From: JANOYY01 sp043720395
GTDB lineage: Bacteria > Actinomycetota > Acidimicrobiia > Acidimicrobiales > JANYDT01
DNA length: 64,000 nt
Assembly (NCBI GenBank): GCA_043720395.1
Contig: JAYSSR010000080.1
Span: 1 to 64,000, forward strand
Reading direction: 5' to 3'
The translations under genes and the position numbers were made by a program. The notes below the pieces were generated by a model. That model worked only from the letters and a program-made list of their open reading frames with translations, made no database searches and was not told the origin of the DNA. This document shows positions 34,859 through 43,293 of this stretch, piece by piece (positions within the stretch are counted from its first letter, which is position 1; every line of letters starts with the position of its first letter).

Positions 34859-35860
34859 ATGTCGAACGTCCACAAGATCGCCGTCATCGGTGGCGACGGA
34901 ATCGGTCCCGAAGTCATCGCGGAAGCCCTCAAAGTCATCGCAGCGGCGGGCGTGACCCTGCAAACAACCGAGTACGACCTCGGCGGTCGCCGGTACGCAG
35001 CCACCGGTGAAGTCCTCTCCGACGCCACCCTGGACGAGTTGCGCGGCTTCGACGCGATCCTGCTCGGTGCGGTCGGCACGCCGTCGGTGCCGCCCGGCGT
35101 CCTGGAACGAGGACTGCTTCTGAAGATGCGCTTCGAGCTCGACCTGTTCGTCAACCAGCGTCCGTTCCTCTTCCCAGACAACAATGTGGACTGCGTGGTG
35201 ATCCGAGAGAACACGGAAGGCACCTACGCGGGCGAAGGCGGCTTGCTCCGTAAGGGAACGCAGTTCGAGGTCGCCACACAGGGCAGCGTCAATACGCGAA
35301 TGGGCGTCGAGCGAGCGGTCCGATACGCGTTCGAGCTGGCCCGTTCGCGCTCTCGTAAGCACCTCACGCTGGTGCACAAGACCAACGTGCTGCAGTTCTC
35401 CGGCGACCTGTGGCAGCGCACCTTCAACGAGGTCGCCGCCGAATACTCCGATATTGACACGGCCTACAACCACATCGACGCCGCGTGCATCTACTTCGTC
35501 GATTCGCCTCATCGGTACGACGTCATCGTGACCGACAACCTGTTCGGCGACATCATCACGGACCTGGCGGGAGCGGTGAGCGGCGGCGTCGGACTTGCGG
35601 CGTCGGCGAATCTGAACCCGGCGCGCACGGGCCCGTCGCTGTTCGAGCCGGTCCACGGATCGGCCCCGGACATCGTGGGTACCGGCAAGGCCGATCCACG
35701 CGCAGCGATTATCTCGGGTGCACTGATGCTGGAGTTTCTCGGCGAAGCAGACGCTGCCGCGCGCATTCGTGCCGTTGTCGACTCGTCGCTCGACGCTGCG
35801 TGCGGCATGCCTGCCGGGCCGACGTCGGCGATTGCCGACTGGGTGGCGTCGAAGCTGTAG
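34859..35860 (+). CDS. leuB: 3-isopropylmalate dehydrogenase
   Basis: 333 residues of the isocitrate/isopropylmalate dehydrogenase fold. GGDGIGPEV at the start, VIRENTEGTYAGEGG, VHKTNVLQ with the catalytic Lys, the metal-binding VTDNLFGDIITDLAG, and EPVHGSAPDIVGTGKADP near the NAD site are all present. It oxidises and decarboxylates 3-isopropylmalate. TAGCCT (34844-34849) lies nine bases before ATG. A clear intrinsic terminator follows. Confidence 0.94.
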   Translation: MSNVHKIAVIGGDGIGPEVIAEALKVIAAAGVTLQTTEYDLGGRRYAATGEVLSDATLDELRGFDAILLGAVGTPSVPPGVLERGLLLKMRFELDLFVNQRPFLFPDNNVDCVVIRENTEGTYAGEGGLLRKGTQFEVATQGSVNTRMGVERAVRYAFELARSRSRKHLTLVHKTNVLQFSGDLWQRTFNEVAAEYSDIDTAYNHIDAACIYFVDSPHRYDVIVTDNLFGDIITDLAGAVSGGVGLAASANLNPARTGPSLFEPVHGSAPDIVGTGKADPRAAIISGALMLEFLGEADAAARIRAVVDSSLDAACGMPAGPTSAIADWVASKL

Positions 35861-35877
35861 TTGACTCAACGCGAAGA

Positions 35878-35902
35878 GCCGACCCGGTGGGGTCGGCCTT
35901 TT
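35878..35902 (+). terminator. Rho-independent terminator after leuB
   Basis: GCCGACC (35878-35884) pairs with GGTCGGC (35891-35897) and is followed by CTTTTG. It lies 18 bases after the leuB stop and is the clearest classic terminator in the window. Confidence 0.85.
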
Positions 35903-35972
35903 GTGGCCCATGTACCTGGGCATCATTCAGTTGGACAACGGGCACCGGGAGGGCACCCGCGAGAGCGTGGTG

Positions 35973-36059
35973 TCAGCCGCGACCGCAGTTCGGCTTCTTC
36001 CCGTGGTTCGCCTTCTTCTTGCGAGCGCGCAGGCGCTTCTTTTGGGTTCGCTTCGACAT
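35973..36059 (-). CDS. Small basic protein, probable ribosomal protein bL37
   Basis: A 28-residue protein, MSKRTQKKRLRARKKK then ANHGKKPNCGRG. The composition and the ANHGK.PN motif match bL37, a very short 50S protein found in the Mycobacterium smegmatis ribosome structure. In mycobacteria it has about 24 residues, so this is slightly longer. It is too short for routine ORF callers. It diverges from ychF, with the tandem hairpin repeat between. Identification rests on memory of the motif. Confidence 0.6.
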   Translation of the reverse strand: MSKRTQKKRLRARKKKANHGKKPNCGRG

Positions 36060-36118
36060 AGGGCCGAAATACTAGCCGCGCGGACCAACCCATCGATTCG
36101 CGTCGATGGCATTTCTCC

Positions 36119-36229
36119 GACGTTGGGAAGTTCAGCTACCCCGGAGGTCGCCGATGTTCCCAACGTCGCGGTGGAGCTGGGACGTTGGGAAGTTCAGCTA
36201 CCCCGGAGGTCGCCGATGTTCCCAACGTC
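36119..36229. repeat. Tandem pair of identical 49-bp hairpin units
   Basis: Units at 36119-36167 and 36181-36229 are identical base for base and separated by 13 bases. Each begins GACGTTGGGAA and ends TTCCCAACGTC, giving 11-bp perfect arms (12 if the flanking C/G of the first unit is counted). They lie in the gap between the divergent bL37-like and ychF genes. Confidence 0.9.
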
Positions 36230-36283
36230 GGTCGGGGTGACCCGCGCGGACGCTGCAGCGAAGCCCGGTAGCCTGCCTCCCCC

Positions 36284-37378
36284 GTGGAACGCTTCGGATT
36301 TGTCGGTCTGCCCAACGCGGGCAAGTCCTCGCTGTTCAATGCCCTGGCGGGTGGCGGTGCACTCGCTGCGCCGTATCCGTTCGCAACGAAGGAACCGAAC
36401 ATCGGACGGGCCAAGGTGCCCGACCATCGCCTCCTGCTGCTGAGCGAGATGTCGAAGACGAAAACGATCGTGCACGCCACGAGCGAGTTCGTCGACATCG
36501 GTGGACTGGTCGAAGGTGCGAGCAAAGGTGAGGGCCTCGGGAACAAGTTCCTTGCCAACATCCGTGAGGTCGACGCGATCGTGTTCGTCCTACGGGCGTT
36601 CGAGAAAGGTGCGACCGGCGACGAGGTCCCCGGCTCGCAGGACCCGCTCGACCATCTCGCTGTCGTCGAGATCGAACTTGCACTCGCCGACTTGGCGACC
36701 GTCGAAAACCAGTTCGCGAAGCGTTCGCGGGCTTCGAAGCTCGACAAGACGCTGCTGCCAGGCGTCGCCGCGTTGGAGAAGGTGCTGCCGATCCTCGCGG
36801 AAGGCACGCCGCTGTACCGCGCCGGACTGAACGCCGACGACAAGGCGCTGCTCCGCGAGTACTTCCTCCTCACGAACAAGCCGGTGCTGTGCGTCGTGAA
36901 CGTTTCCGACGAGGACATCGACCGGATCCCAGAAATTGTCGCGCCGGTCGAAGCGCTGATGGCCGGTCACGCCGACGTGCTTGGCATGTGCGTGCAGCTT
37001 GAGGCGGAGGCCGCAATGATGGACGACGCCGGTCGACTGGAGATGCTCGACGGATTTGGTCTCGGCGAGGGCGCGTTGCCCCGTGTCATGCATTCCGCGT
37101 ATCGGCTTCTCGGGCGGCGGACGTTTCTCACGACCGGCGAGAAGGAGACGCGGGCCTGGACCTTCCGTGCGGGAGCGAAGGCACCGGAGTGCGCGAGCGA
37201 GATCCACTCCGACATTCAGCGTGGGTTCATCAAGGTCGAAACGATCCAATGGGACGTCTTGCTGGAGCTGGGCTCGTGGGCCAAGGCACGCGACGTCGGC
37301 AAGCTTCGACTCGAAGGCAAGGACTACGAAATGGCGGACGGCGACGTGGTCGACTTCAAGTTCAACGTCTCCAAGTAG
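36284..37378 (+). CDS. ychF: Ribosome-associated ATPase YchF/OLA1
   Basis: 364 residues. The P-loop GLPNAGKSSLFNAL (family usually NVGKST), switch region DIGGLVEGASKGEGLGNKFL, and the NVSDED site that favours ATP over GTP are present. A C-terminal TGS domain contains ETRAWTFRAGAKAPECA and QRGFIKVE. It binds the 70S ribosome and is redox-regulated in E. coli. Start GTG 36284 has TAGCCT (36269-36274) nine bases upstream. Confidence 0.95.
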   Translation: MERFGFVGLPNAGKSSLFNALAGGGALAAPYPFATKEPNIGRAKVPDHRLLLLSEMSKTKTIVHATSEFVDIGGLVEGASKGEGLGNKFLANIREVDAIVFVLRAFEKGATGDEVPGSQDPLDHLAVVEIELALADLATVENQFAKRSRASKLDKTLLPGVAALEKVLPILAEGTPLYRAGLNADDKALLREYFLLTNKPVLCVVNVSDEDIDRIPEIVAPVEALMAGHADVLGMCVQLEAEAAMMDDAGRLEMLDGFGLGEGALPRVMHSAYRLLGRRTFLTTGEKETRAWTFRAGAKAPECASEIHSDIQRGFIKVETIQWDVLLELGSWAKARDVGKLRLEGKDYEMADGDVVDFKFNVSK

Positions 37379-37385
37379 GTCTCGC

Positions 37386-37745
37386 GTGGGCGCGGCTTCC
37401 TCGCTCACGCTGATAGTTGGCGGCGTGCAGGTTGCTGCGTGCGAACTCGCAGAGACGCGGTCGGCTCGGCGCCGGGGTTTGCTCGGGCGAGACGGCGTCG
37501 TCGGTGCGCTGTTGTTGCGGCCCTGCCGATCGGTGCATACGATCGGCATGCGTTTCGATCTTGACGTCGCGTACCTCGCAATCACTGCCGACGATGGCTA
37601 CCTCGTGTCGCGGGTTGTTGCGATGCGCCGCGGTCGAATCGGGCGTCCGGCAATGCGCTGCCGTGCGGTGCTGGAGGCGGAACACGGTGCCTTCGTCGAG
37701 TGGGGCGTCTGTGAAGGTGCTGACATCACCGTGGTGGCCTCATGA
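37386..37745 (+). CDS. DUF192-family protein
   Basis: 119 residues. The pattern ACELAETRSARRRGLLGRDGV, then CRSVHTIGMRFDLDVAYL, and VVAMRRGRIGRP is that of DUF192, a small beta-rich fold with a conserved HT.GM segment and unknown activity. GTG 37386 begins seven bases after ychF. The stop overlaps the start of rsmI (ATGA), so ychF, this gene and rsmI form an operon. Confidence 0.8.
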   Translation: MGAASSLTLIVGGVQVAACELAETRSARRRGLLGRDGVVGALLLRPCRSVHTIGMRFDLDVAYLAITADDGYLVSRVVAMRRGRIGRPAMRCRAVLEAEHGAFVEWGVCEGADITVVAS

Positions 37746-38614
37746 CGGAGTCACCGAACGGCCGCCTGGTCCTCGTTGCAACGCCCATCGGGAACCTTGG
37801 CGACCTGAGCCCGAGGGCGGCCGATGCCCTTCGTGACGCCGACGCGATTGCCTGCGAAGACACCCGTCACACGCGAAAACTGCTAAGTGCGCAGAGTATT
37901 CTTGGCAAGCGCCTGCTGGCGGTTCATGAGCACAACGAGATCGACGCCGCCAGGGGACTTGTTGCACTTGCCGAACAGGGACATTGCATTGCACTGGTGA
38001 GCGACGCCGGAATGCCGGCGATTTCCGATCCGGGCTCGATCGTGGTCCGCGCGTTCATCGACGCTGGACTCCCGGTCGAGTGCGTTCCCGGTCCGAGTGC
38101 GTTCATCGTCGCCCTTGCTCTGTCGGGCCTACCGTGTGATCGGTTCAGCTTCGAGGGCTTTCTTCCCGTCAAGGGCCAGGGACGTCGGTCGGCTCTGGCG
38201 GCGCTTGCGAACGAACAAAGAACTTCCGTCCTGTACGAGTCGCCGCATCGCCTCATCCGCACGATTGAGGAACTCGCCGAGGTGCTTGGCGGGCAGCGTC
38301 GGATATCGCTCAGCCGCGAGCTGACGAAGCGGTTTGAGGAGACGTGGCGCGGAACCCTGACCGACGCCGTTGTTCATCTCGAAGCCTCGCCTCCGCGAGG
38401 CGAGTTCGTCCTCGTGATCTCGGGCGTCGATCGAACTGCGAACCTCGCCACGCCCGAGTTCGACGACGCCGAATTGGTTCGCCTTGTCGACATGCATCGG
38501 TCGGCTGGACTGCGCACCCGCGACGCTGTGGATGCTGTCGTCGCCGATACTGGAGTGCAGCGCAGGCGGATTTATGCGCTGGCGGTGAGGCCGACAACGC
38601 CGACGCCCCGCTGA
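37742..38614 (+). CDS. rsmI: 16S rRNA (cytidine-1402 2'-O)-methyltransferase
   Basis: 290 residues of the tetrapyrrole-methylase fold. LVATPIGNLGDLSPRA at the start, ACEDTRHTRKLL, HEHNE, LVSDAGMPAISDPG for SAM binding, and FEGFLPVKGQGRR are diagnostic. It methylates C1402 near the P site. It is coupled to the DUF192 gene by an ATGA overlap. An R2 repeat begins six bases after the stop. Confidence 0.94.
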   Translation: MTESPNGRLVLVATPIGNLGDLSPRAADALRDADAIACEDTRHTRKLLSAQSILGKRLLAVHEHNEIDAARGLVALAEQGHCIALVSDAGMPAISDPGSIVVRAFIDAGLPVECVPGPSAFIVALALSGLPCDRFSFEGFLPVKGQGRRSALAALANEQRTSVLYESPHRLIRTIEELAEVLGGQRRISLSRELTKRFEETWRGTLTDAVVHLEASPPRGEFVLVISGVDRTANLATPEFDDAELVRLVDMHRSAGLRTRDAVDAVVADTGVQRRRIYALAVRPTTPTPR

Positions 38615-38619
38615 AGGCA

Positions 38620-38724
38620 CGGAAGGTAACTACTCGCGCGCCCGAATTTTCCAAATCCGTTATGCGCGCAGCGCTATCGAACGAATGGGCGCGCAAGTTG
38701 TTTCCTTGCGGGTCCTGACGCTTC
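38620..38724 (+). repeat. About 105-bp structured repeat, family R2, copy B
   Basis: It begins CGGAAGGTAACTACTCGCGC and ends CCTTGCGGGTCCTGACGCTT. GCGCGCCC and GGGCGCGC form a perfect 8-bp stem, extended by GGAA..AACT against AGTT..TTCC. It lies between convergent rsmI and a membrane protein gene. The other copy is at 15847-15950 on the minus strand. Confidence 0.75.
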
Positions 38725-38741
38725 TTTGGGGCGAGGAGCGG

Positions 38742-39608
38742 TCAGAACCGACGACGTCGCTCCTTCGCGTCTCGATGGAGCCACGCACCTGCCGCATGTG
38801 CCAGAAATGTCGTTCGCGCCAGCGCCCCGTAGGCAAACAACAAGAACGGGAACATGCACGACTTCGGATCGATGATCGCCAGACCAGCAAGGTGGAAGCG
38901 CCAATAGACGAAACACGATGCGAGCGTGGCCGGAATCATCGCGAACGCTGCTGGGATCATCATGATCCGAGCGCCGAGATCGGTCCGCGAGAGCAGGTCG
39001 ACAGCGAGGAAGAACCCAGTGAAACTGATGAGCCAGATCAGCGTCGTGCGTCGATACGGAAGTTGCGAGGTCGGAAAGCGCGCAGAAAGGAGGAACGCCA
39101 ACCCAGCGGTGAAGGACGCCACGACGCGACACCATCGTCGGGCGCTCTCGATTCGTTCGTGCATCTGCCAACGAGTTCGGCTGGGTGCGGGACGGTGTGA
39201 GCTGACGGCATGTGCCATCGCCACTGCTTGAATCGGCGAGGACGCGTTCGCGAAGTCGATGTTCCCCGGTCGCAGCGGTCTTTCGTCGACGCTGACCTGG
39301 AAACGTTCGCCTTCGCGGGTATTCGTGAGATACACGAACAATTCGCCATCCTGGGTCGGCACGCGAACGCCGCTGGTTCGGAGTTCGACAACGTCGTGGA
39401 GCTGGAACGTGCGGTCACTCACGCTCAGGAAGACGTGCTCGTAGGAGAAGTCCCACGCCACTCGAACATTGACCTTCGCACGTTCGCTGCCGGGGCGCGA
39501 TTTGGCGTCGGTGGTCGCGCCACCCGCGGTCGGTTGGATGTTCTCGGCGTTGTCGAGTTCGTCGATGAATTCTTGGGTGGGCATGGGTTCGGGCGGCGAT
39601 CCGTCCAC
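38742..39608 (-). CDS. Membrane protein of unknown function
   Basis: 288 residues not recognised. The first half is soluble (residues 1 to about 150, with VRVPTQDGELFVYLTN and VSVDERPLRPGNIDF), perhaps a beta domain. The second half has about four hydrophobic segments (VVASFTAGLAFLLSA; LIWLISFTGFFLAVDLL; MMIPAAFAMIPATLASCFV; FPFLLFAYGALARTTFL) and a basic C-terminus. The soluble part would face the cytoplasm as no signal peptide is present. Confidence 0.7.
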   Translation of the reverse strand: MDGSPPEPMPTQEFIDELDNAENIQPTAGGATTDAKSRPGSERAKVNVRVAWDFSYEHVFLSVSDRTFQLHDVVELRTSGVRVPTQDGELFVYLTNTREGERFQVSVDERPLRPGNIDFANASSPIQAVAMAHAVSSHRPAPSRTRWQMHERIESARRWCRVVASFTAGLAFLLSARFPTSQLPYRRTTLIWLISFTGFFLAVDLLSRTDLGARIMMIPAAFAMIPATLASCFVYWRFHLAGLAIIDPKSCMFPFLLFAYGALARTTFLAHAAGAWLHRDAKERRRRF

Positions 39609-39690
39609 AATGGTGGGAAATCTCGCAGCCGTCTTATCGGCCTGTCATCGTTGCTCCTTGAGAGCAGCACTGCCCACACGCTGCGCAAGG

Positions 39691-39963
39691 TCACGCCCGC
39701 AGAGCGTCGTTGCAATCGGCGCACAGCAACTTGCCCCGGAACAAGCCGAGGTCGAGCGTCGATCCACAGAAGATGCAGGACCGGTCGAGCTTGCGGACTC
39801 GAATGCCGTCGCCTTCGATCGTCATATCGAGGAGATCGCCTTCGCGGATCCCGAACACCTTGCGGAACTCGCTCGGGACGACAATCCGACCGAGATGATC
39901 GATCCTTCGGGCGACGCCTTGCGCTCCCTGATTGGCAGAATCCTCGTCGGTCGTGCGCGCCAT
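39691..39963 (-). CDS. AbrB/SpoVT-type regulator with C-terminal zinc ribbon
   Basis: 90 residues. The swapped-hairpin DNA-binding domain is ARRIDHLGRIVVPSEFRKVF with IREGDLLDMTIEGDGI. It is followed by a CIFCG...CADC zinc ribbon (four Cys, about residues 63-84). The combination is seen in actinobacterial and firmicute regulators. It diverges from metG with only 20 bases between start codons and shares a bidirectional -10 box with it. Confidence 0.85.
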   Translation of the reverse strand: MARTTDEDSANQGAQGVARRIDHLGRIVVPSEFRKVFGIREGDLLDMTIEGDGIRVRKLDRSCIFCGSTLDLGLFRGKLLCADCNDALRA

Positions 39964-39969
39964 GACCCC

Positions 39970-39976
39970 TAACGTA
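39970..39976. promoter_or_regulatory. Bidirectional -10 box for metG and the AbrB-like gene
   Basis: TAACGTA reads TAACGT towards metG (8 bases before GTG 39984) and TACGTT towards the AbrB-like gene (7 bases before ATG 39963). Both have the TANNNT form seen before many genes here. One short box thus probably fires two leaderless transcripts in opposite directions. Confidence 0.65.
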
Positions 39977-39983
39977 GAGCGTC

Positions 39984-41516
39984 GTGGGCCGCCTCTTCTT
40001 AACGACACCGATCTATTACGTGAACGCGATCCCGCACGTGGGTCACACGTATACGACGGTCAACTGCGACGCGATCGCCCGCTGGCATCGTCTGCGGGGC
40101 GACGACGTGTTCTTCCTCACCGGAACCGACGAGCACGGCTTGAAGATCCAACGTGCAGCTGAGGAGAAGGGCGTGACGCCCCAGGAATGGGCCGACGAGA
40201 TCTCCGGCAAGTTCCAGGAGGCGTTCGTCCTCATGAACATCAGCAACGATGACTTCATCCGCACGACCGAACAGCGCCACCGTGAGACCGTGCAGTGGCT
40301 GCTGCAAAAGGTCTACGACAACGGCTTCATCGTGAAAGGCACCTACGAGGGCCTTTACTGCGTTGGCTGTGAGGCGTACTACACGGACGCCGAACTTGTT
40401 GTGGGCCGCGAGGGCGAACCCGCCTGTTGTCCGATCCACAAGCGTCCGGTGGAGGGCATTACGGAGGACAACTACTTCTTCAAGCTCTCGCTGTTCGAAG
40501 ACCGCTTGCTGGCCTGGCTTGATGCAACGTCCGACGCAGTGATCCCACAGGGCAAGCGCAATGAGGTGCTCGGCTTCATCAAGGGTGGCCTGCAGGATTT
40601 CTCGATTTCGCGCACGTCGCTTACGTGGGGCATCCCGATCCCGTGGGACCCAGCGCACGTGACCTACGTGTGGTTCGACGCCCTCACGAACTATGCGACG
40701 GCAATCGGCCTCGCACACGACCAAGCCAAGTTTGATCTGTGGTGGCCGTCGGTGCGGCACATGGTCGGCAAGGACATCCTGCGGTTCCATTGCGTCTATT
40801 GGCCGGCGATGCTGATGGCCGCGGGCATCGAGCCGCCAACGGTGCTGGTGCACGGGTTCCTGCTGATCGGTGGCGAGAAGTTGTCGAAGACCGGGTTCGC
40901 GCAGATCTATCCTTCGGATCTCGCGGCCGAGTTCGGCGTCGACGCCGTCCGCTACCACCTGCTCCGCGAAGTCCCGCTCGGCAATGACGGCGAGTTCTCG
41001 CATGAGGGTGTCGTGGCGCGGTTCAACTCCGACCTTGCGAACAACTTCGGCAACCTGGCGGCGCGTGTCGCGACTGTGGTGGGCAAGAAATGTGATGGTG
41101 TGGGTCCCGCTCCTTCTCCGACGTCCTCGCTCGCCGCAGTGGCAGCGCAAGTCGTGGCGGACACCGCCGACGCATGGGGGCGGCTCGCTCCAGCGGAGGC
41201 ATTGGAGTCGACGTGGCACCTGATTCGTGAGACGAACGCGTATCTGGAGACCCACCAGCCGTGGAAACTCGAACCCGGTCCCGAGGTGAACTCCGTGATG
41301 GGGGATGCCCTGGAAGCCCTTCGAATCGTTGCCATCCTTGCCTCGCCAGCCATGCCGACCGTCTGCCAGGACCTTTGGGAGCGTCTCGGTCTGCCCGGGC
41401 TGGTGGCCGACCAGCGGGTGCCCGACGCCTGCGCGTGGGGTGGCTACCCCGGTGGACTGCCGGTCGTGAAGGGTGATTCCCTGTTCCCGCGGAAGTCGGT
41501 GCCTGCAAAGGCATAG
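39984..41516 (+). CDS. metG: Methionine-tRNA ligase
   Basis: 510 residues, class I. The HIGH-type motif is PHVGHTYT (about residues 16-23), the zinc-region Cys are in CVGCEAYY and CCPIHKRPV, and KMSKS reads GGEKLSKTG. The anticodon-binding domain follows; there is no C-terminal tRNA-binding extension. Start GTG 39984. This opens the actinobacterial block metG-tatD-rsmA-ispE. Confidence 0.96.
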   Translation: MGRLFLTTPIYYVNAIPHVGHTYTTVNCDAIARWHRLRGDDVFFLTGTDEHGLKIQRAAEEKGVTPQEWADEISGKFQEAFVLMNISNDDFIRTTEQRHRETVQWLLQKVYDNGFIVKGTYEGLYCVGCEAYYTDAELVVGREGEPACCPIHKRPVEGITEDNYFFKLSLFEDRLLAWLDATSDAVIPQGKRNEVLGFIKGGLQDFSISRTSLTWGIPIPWDPAHVTYVWFDALTNYATAIGLAHDQAKFDLWWPSVRHMVGKDILRFHCVYWPAMLMAAGIEPPTVLVHGFLLIGGEKLSKTGFAQIYPSDLAAEFGVDAVRYHLLREVPLGNDGEFSHEGVVARFNSDLANNFGNLAARVATVVGKKCDGVGPAPSPTSSLAAVAAQVVADTADAWGRLAPAEALESTWHLIRETNAYLETHQPWKLEPGPEVNSVMGDALEALRIVAILASPAMPTVCQDLWERLGLPGLVADQRVPDACAWGGYPGGLPVVKGDSLFPRKSVPAKA

Positions 41517-41605
41517 GAATAGCTACGGGTGTATCGCCTCGGCGGCTGGATACGGCCCTACATCGCGCAGTCGGTGTCTCCCCGCGGCGGTGGGAAACTG
41601 CTCCG

Positions 41606-42400
41606 ATGTCCTGGGCCGATCCGCACTGCCATCTCTACGACGAACGTGTCGGAACCCTCGACGCTGCACTGCAAGCGTCTCGCGACGCAGGAGTCACGCG
41701 GCTGATCACGGTCGGCTGCGACCTTGCCACGACGGACGCGGCAATTCGTGACGCGGCCGCCGGTCACGCGTCGGGCTTCGACGTGTGGGCCACGGTCGGC
41801 GCACATCCCCACGATGCCGTGCACGGCACCGCGTTCATGGCACCGTTGCTCGACCGCGCCGCTGAGCTGCGGGTGGTGGCGGTGGGCGAATGTGGCCTCG
41901 ACTACTTCTACGACCACTCACCCCGAGACACGCAACGTGTGGTGTTCGCGGAGCAGATCCGCATGGCGCATCGCTACGAACTTCCGCTCGTGATCCACAC
42001 TCGGGACGCATGGGGAGACACCTTCGCCGTTCTCCGCGATGAGGGCGTGCCAGCGTCGACAATCTTTCACTGTTTTACGGGTGGTCCCGGCGAGGCGGAG
42101 GCGTGCCTCGAGCTTGGCCCGGGTGTCGTGCTGAGCTTCTCGGGCATCGTCACGTTCCCGAGTGCGCAGCCGCTCCGTGACGCTGCGGCGTTGACGCCCC
42201 TCGACCGGCTCACGGTCGAAACGGACAGTCCGTACCTTGCCCCGATCCCGTTCCGCGGCAAGGCGAATACGCCCGCGTACGTCCCCTATGTGGGTGCGAA
42301 AATTGCCGAGGTGAAGGGCGTCGATCCTGCTGAGGTTGAAGCTGCGACGTGGGCCGCGGTCGCACGGGCCTACCGGTTGCCGATGGTGTCCGAGTGCTGA
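41606..42400 (+). CDS. tatD: TatD-family metal-dependent deoxyribonuclease
   Basis: 264 residues. Metal ligands are visible in DPHCHLYD, GECGLDYFYD, VIHTRDAW, HCFTGG and ETDSPYLAP. The family are 3'-5' exonucleases active in DNA repair and RNA quality control. It lies between metG and rsmA, and its end overlaps rsmA by seven bases. Confidence 0.94.
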   Translation: MSWADPHCHLYDERVGTLDAALQASRDAGVTRLITVGCDLATTDAAIRDAAAGHASGFDVWATVGAHPHDAVHGTAFMAPLLDRAAELRVVAVGECGLDYFYDHSPRDTQRVVFAEQIRMAHRYELPLVIHTRDAWGDTFAVLRDEGVPASTIFHCFTGGPGEAEACLELGPGVVLSFSGIVTFPSAQPLRDAAALTPLDRLTVETDSPYLAPIPFRGKANTPAYVPYVGAKIAEVKGVDPAEVEAATWAAVARAYRLPMVSEC

Positions 42401-43212
42401 ACCGCTCCGACATCACCTCGCACTTCGAACGCAGCGGGGGCCATCCCAGTCGGGCCTTGGGGCAGAACTTCGTGGCGGACGCGAACACCGTGCGCAAGAT
42501 CGCTCGTCTGGCTGGTATCTCGCACGAGGACAACGTTGTTGAAATTGGTGCCGGGCTCGGGTCGCTCACGCTTGCGCTCGCGGAGACGGGTGCCAACGTG
42601 CGAGCGGTTGAGATCGATCGGTATCTGATTGAACAGCTTCGGGAGAACGTAAGCGCACAAAGCAATGTCGCGGTGATCCATGCCGACGCGATGACGCTCG
42701 ACTGGCACGCGCTGCTCCCACCCGAGCAGGGGCCGGTGACGCTGGTCGCGAACCTGCCGTACAACGTCGCCACACCCTTGATTGCGGACCTGCTCGACTT
42801 CGTTCCGCAGATCACGCGGATGCTGGTGATGGTGCAGAAGGAAGTCGGCGAGCGTCTCGCTGCCGAGCCGCGAACTCGTGCCTACGGGGCGGTGTCGGTG
42901 AAGGTCGCGTACTGGGCGGTCGCGAAGGTGGTCGGGCTCGTGCCTCCGACGGTGTTCGTTCCGCAGCCCAACGTCGACTCTGCACTCGTGCGGATCGACC
43001 GTCGCCCGACGCCTGCGGTCGCGCTCGATCTGGTGAGCGCGGAGCGTCTGTTCGAGGTCGTCCGGGCGGGTTTCGCGCAACGTCGCAAGATGCTCCGGGG
43101 CAACCTCGCCTCGGTCGTCACCCCGGAGGCGTTCGAGCGGGCGGGCGTCGCGTCCACTCGGCGTGCGGAAGAACTCGGCGTGGAGGAGTGGGGACGCCTC
43201 GCTGCGGTCTGA
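42394..43212 (+). CDS. rsmA: 16S rRNA dimethyladenosine transferase
   Basis: 272 residues. GQNFVADANTVRKIARLAG, the SAM motif VVEIGAGLGSLTLAL, the acidic VRAVEIDRYL and the catalytic NLPYNVATPL are those of KsgA/RsmA, which dimethylates A1518 and A1519. GTG 42394 lies inside the tatD end, giving a 7-bp overlap; it fits the usual length. Confidence 0.94.
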   Translation: MLNRSDITSHFERSGGHPSRALGQNFVADANTVRKIARLAGISHEDNVVEIGAGLGSLTLALAETGANVRAVEIDRYLIEQLRENVSAQSNVAVIHADAMTLDWHALLPPEQGPVTLVANLPYNVATPLIADLLDFVPQITRMLVMVQKEVGERLAAEPRTRAYGAVSVKVAYWAVAKVVGLVPPTVFVPQPNVDSALVRIDRRPTPAVALDLVSAERLFEVVRAGFAQRRKMLRGNLASVVTPEAFERAGVASTRRAEELGVEEWGRLAAV

Positions 43213-43293
43213 CAGCGCGCTACCAACGTTTGGCTGTGCGATGAGTGGCTCTCAGCGTCACACATCGCACAATCGATCCGCTGCATGCAGGTC

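Noticed and set aside
34493..35926. Long open frame antisense to leuB and crossing greA
   Set aside because: Composition is that of a reverse-frame shadow and it overlaps two well-supported genes.
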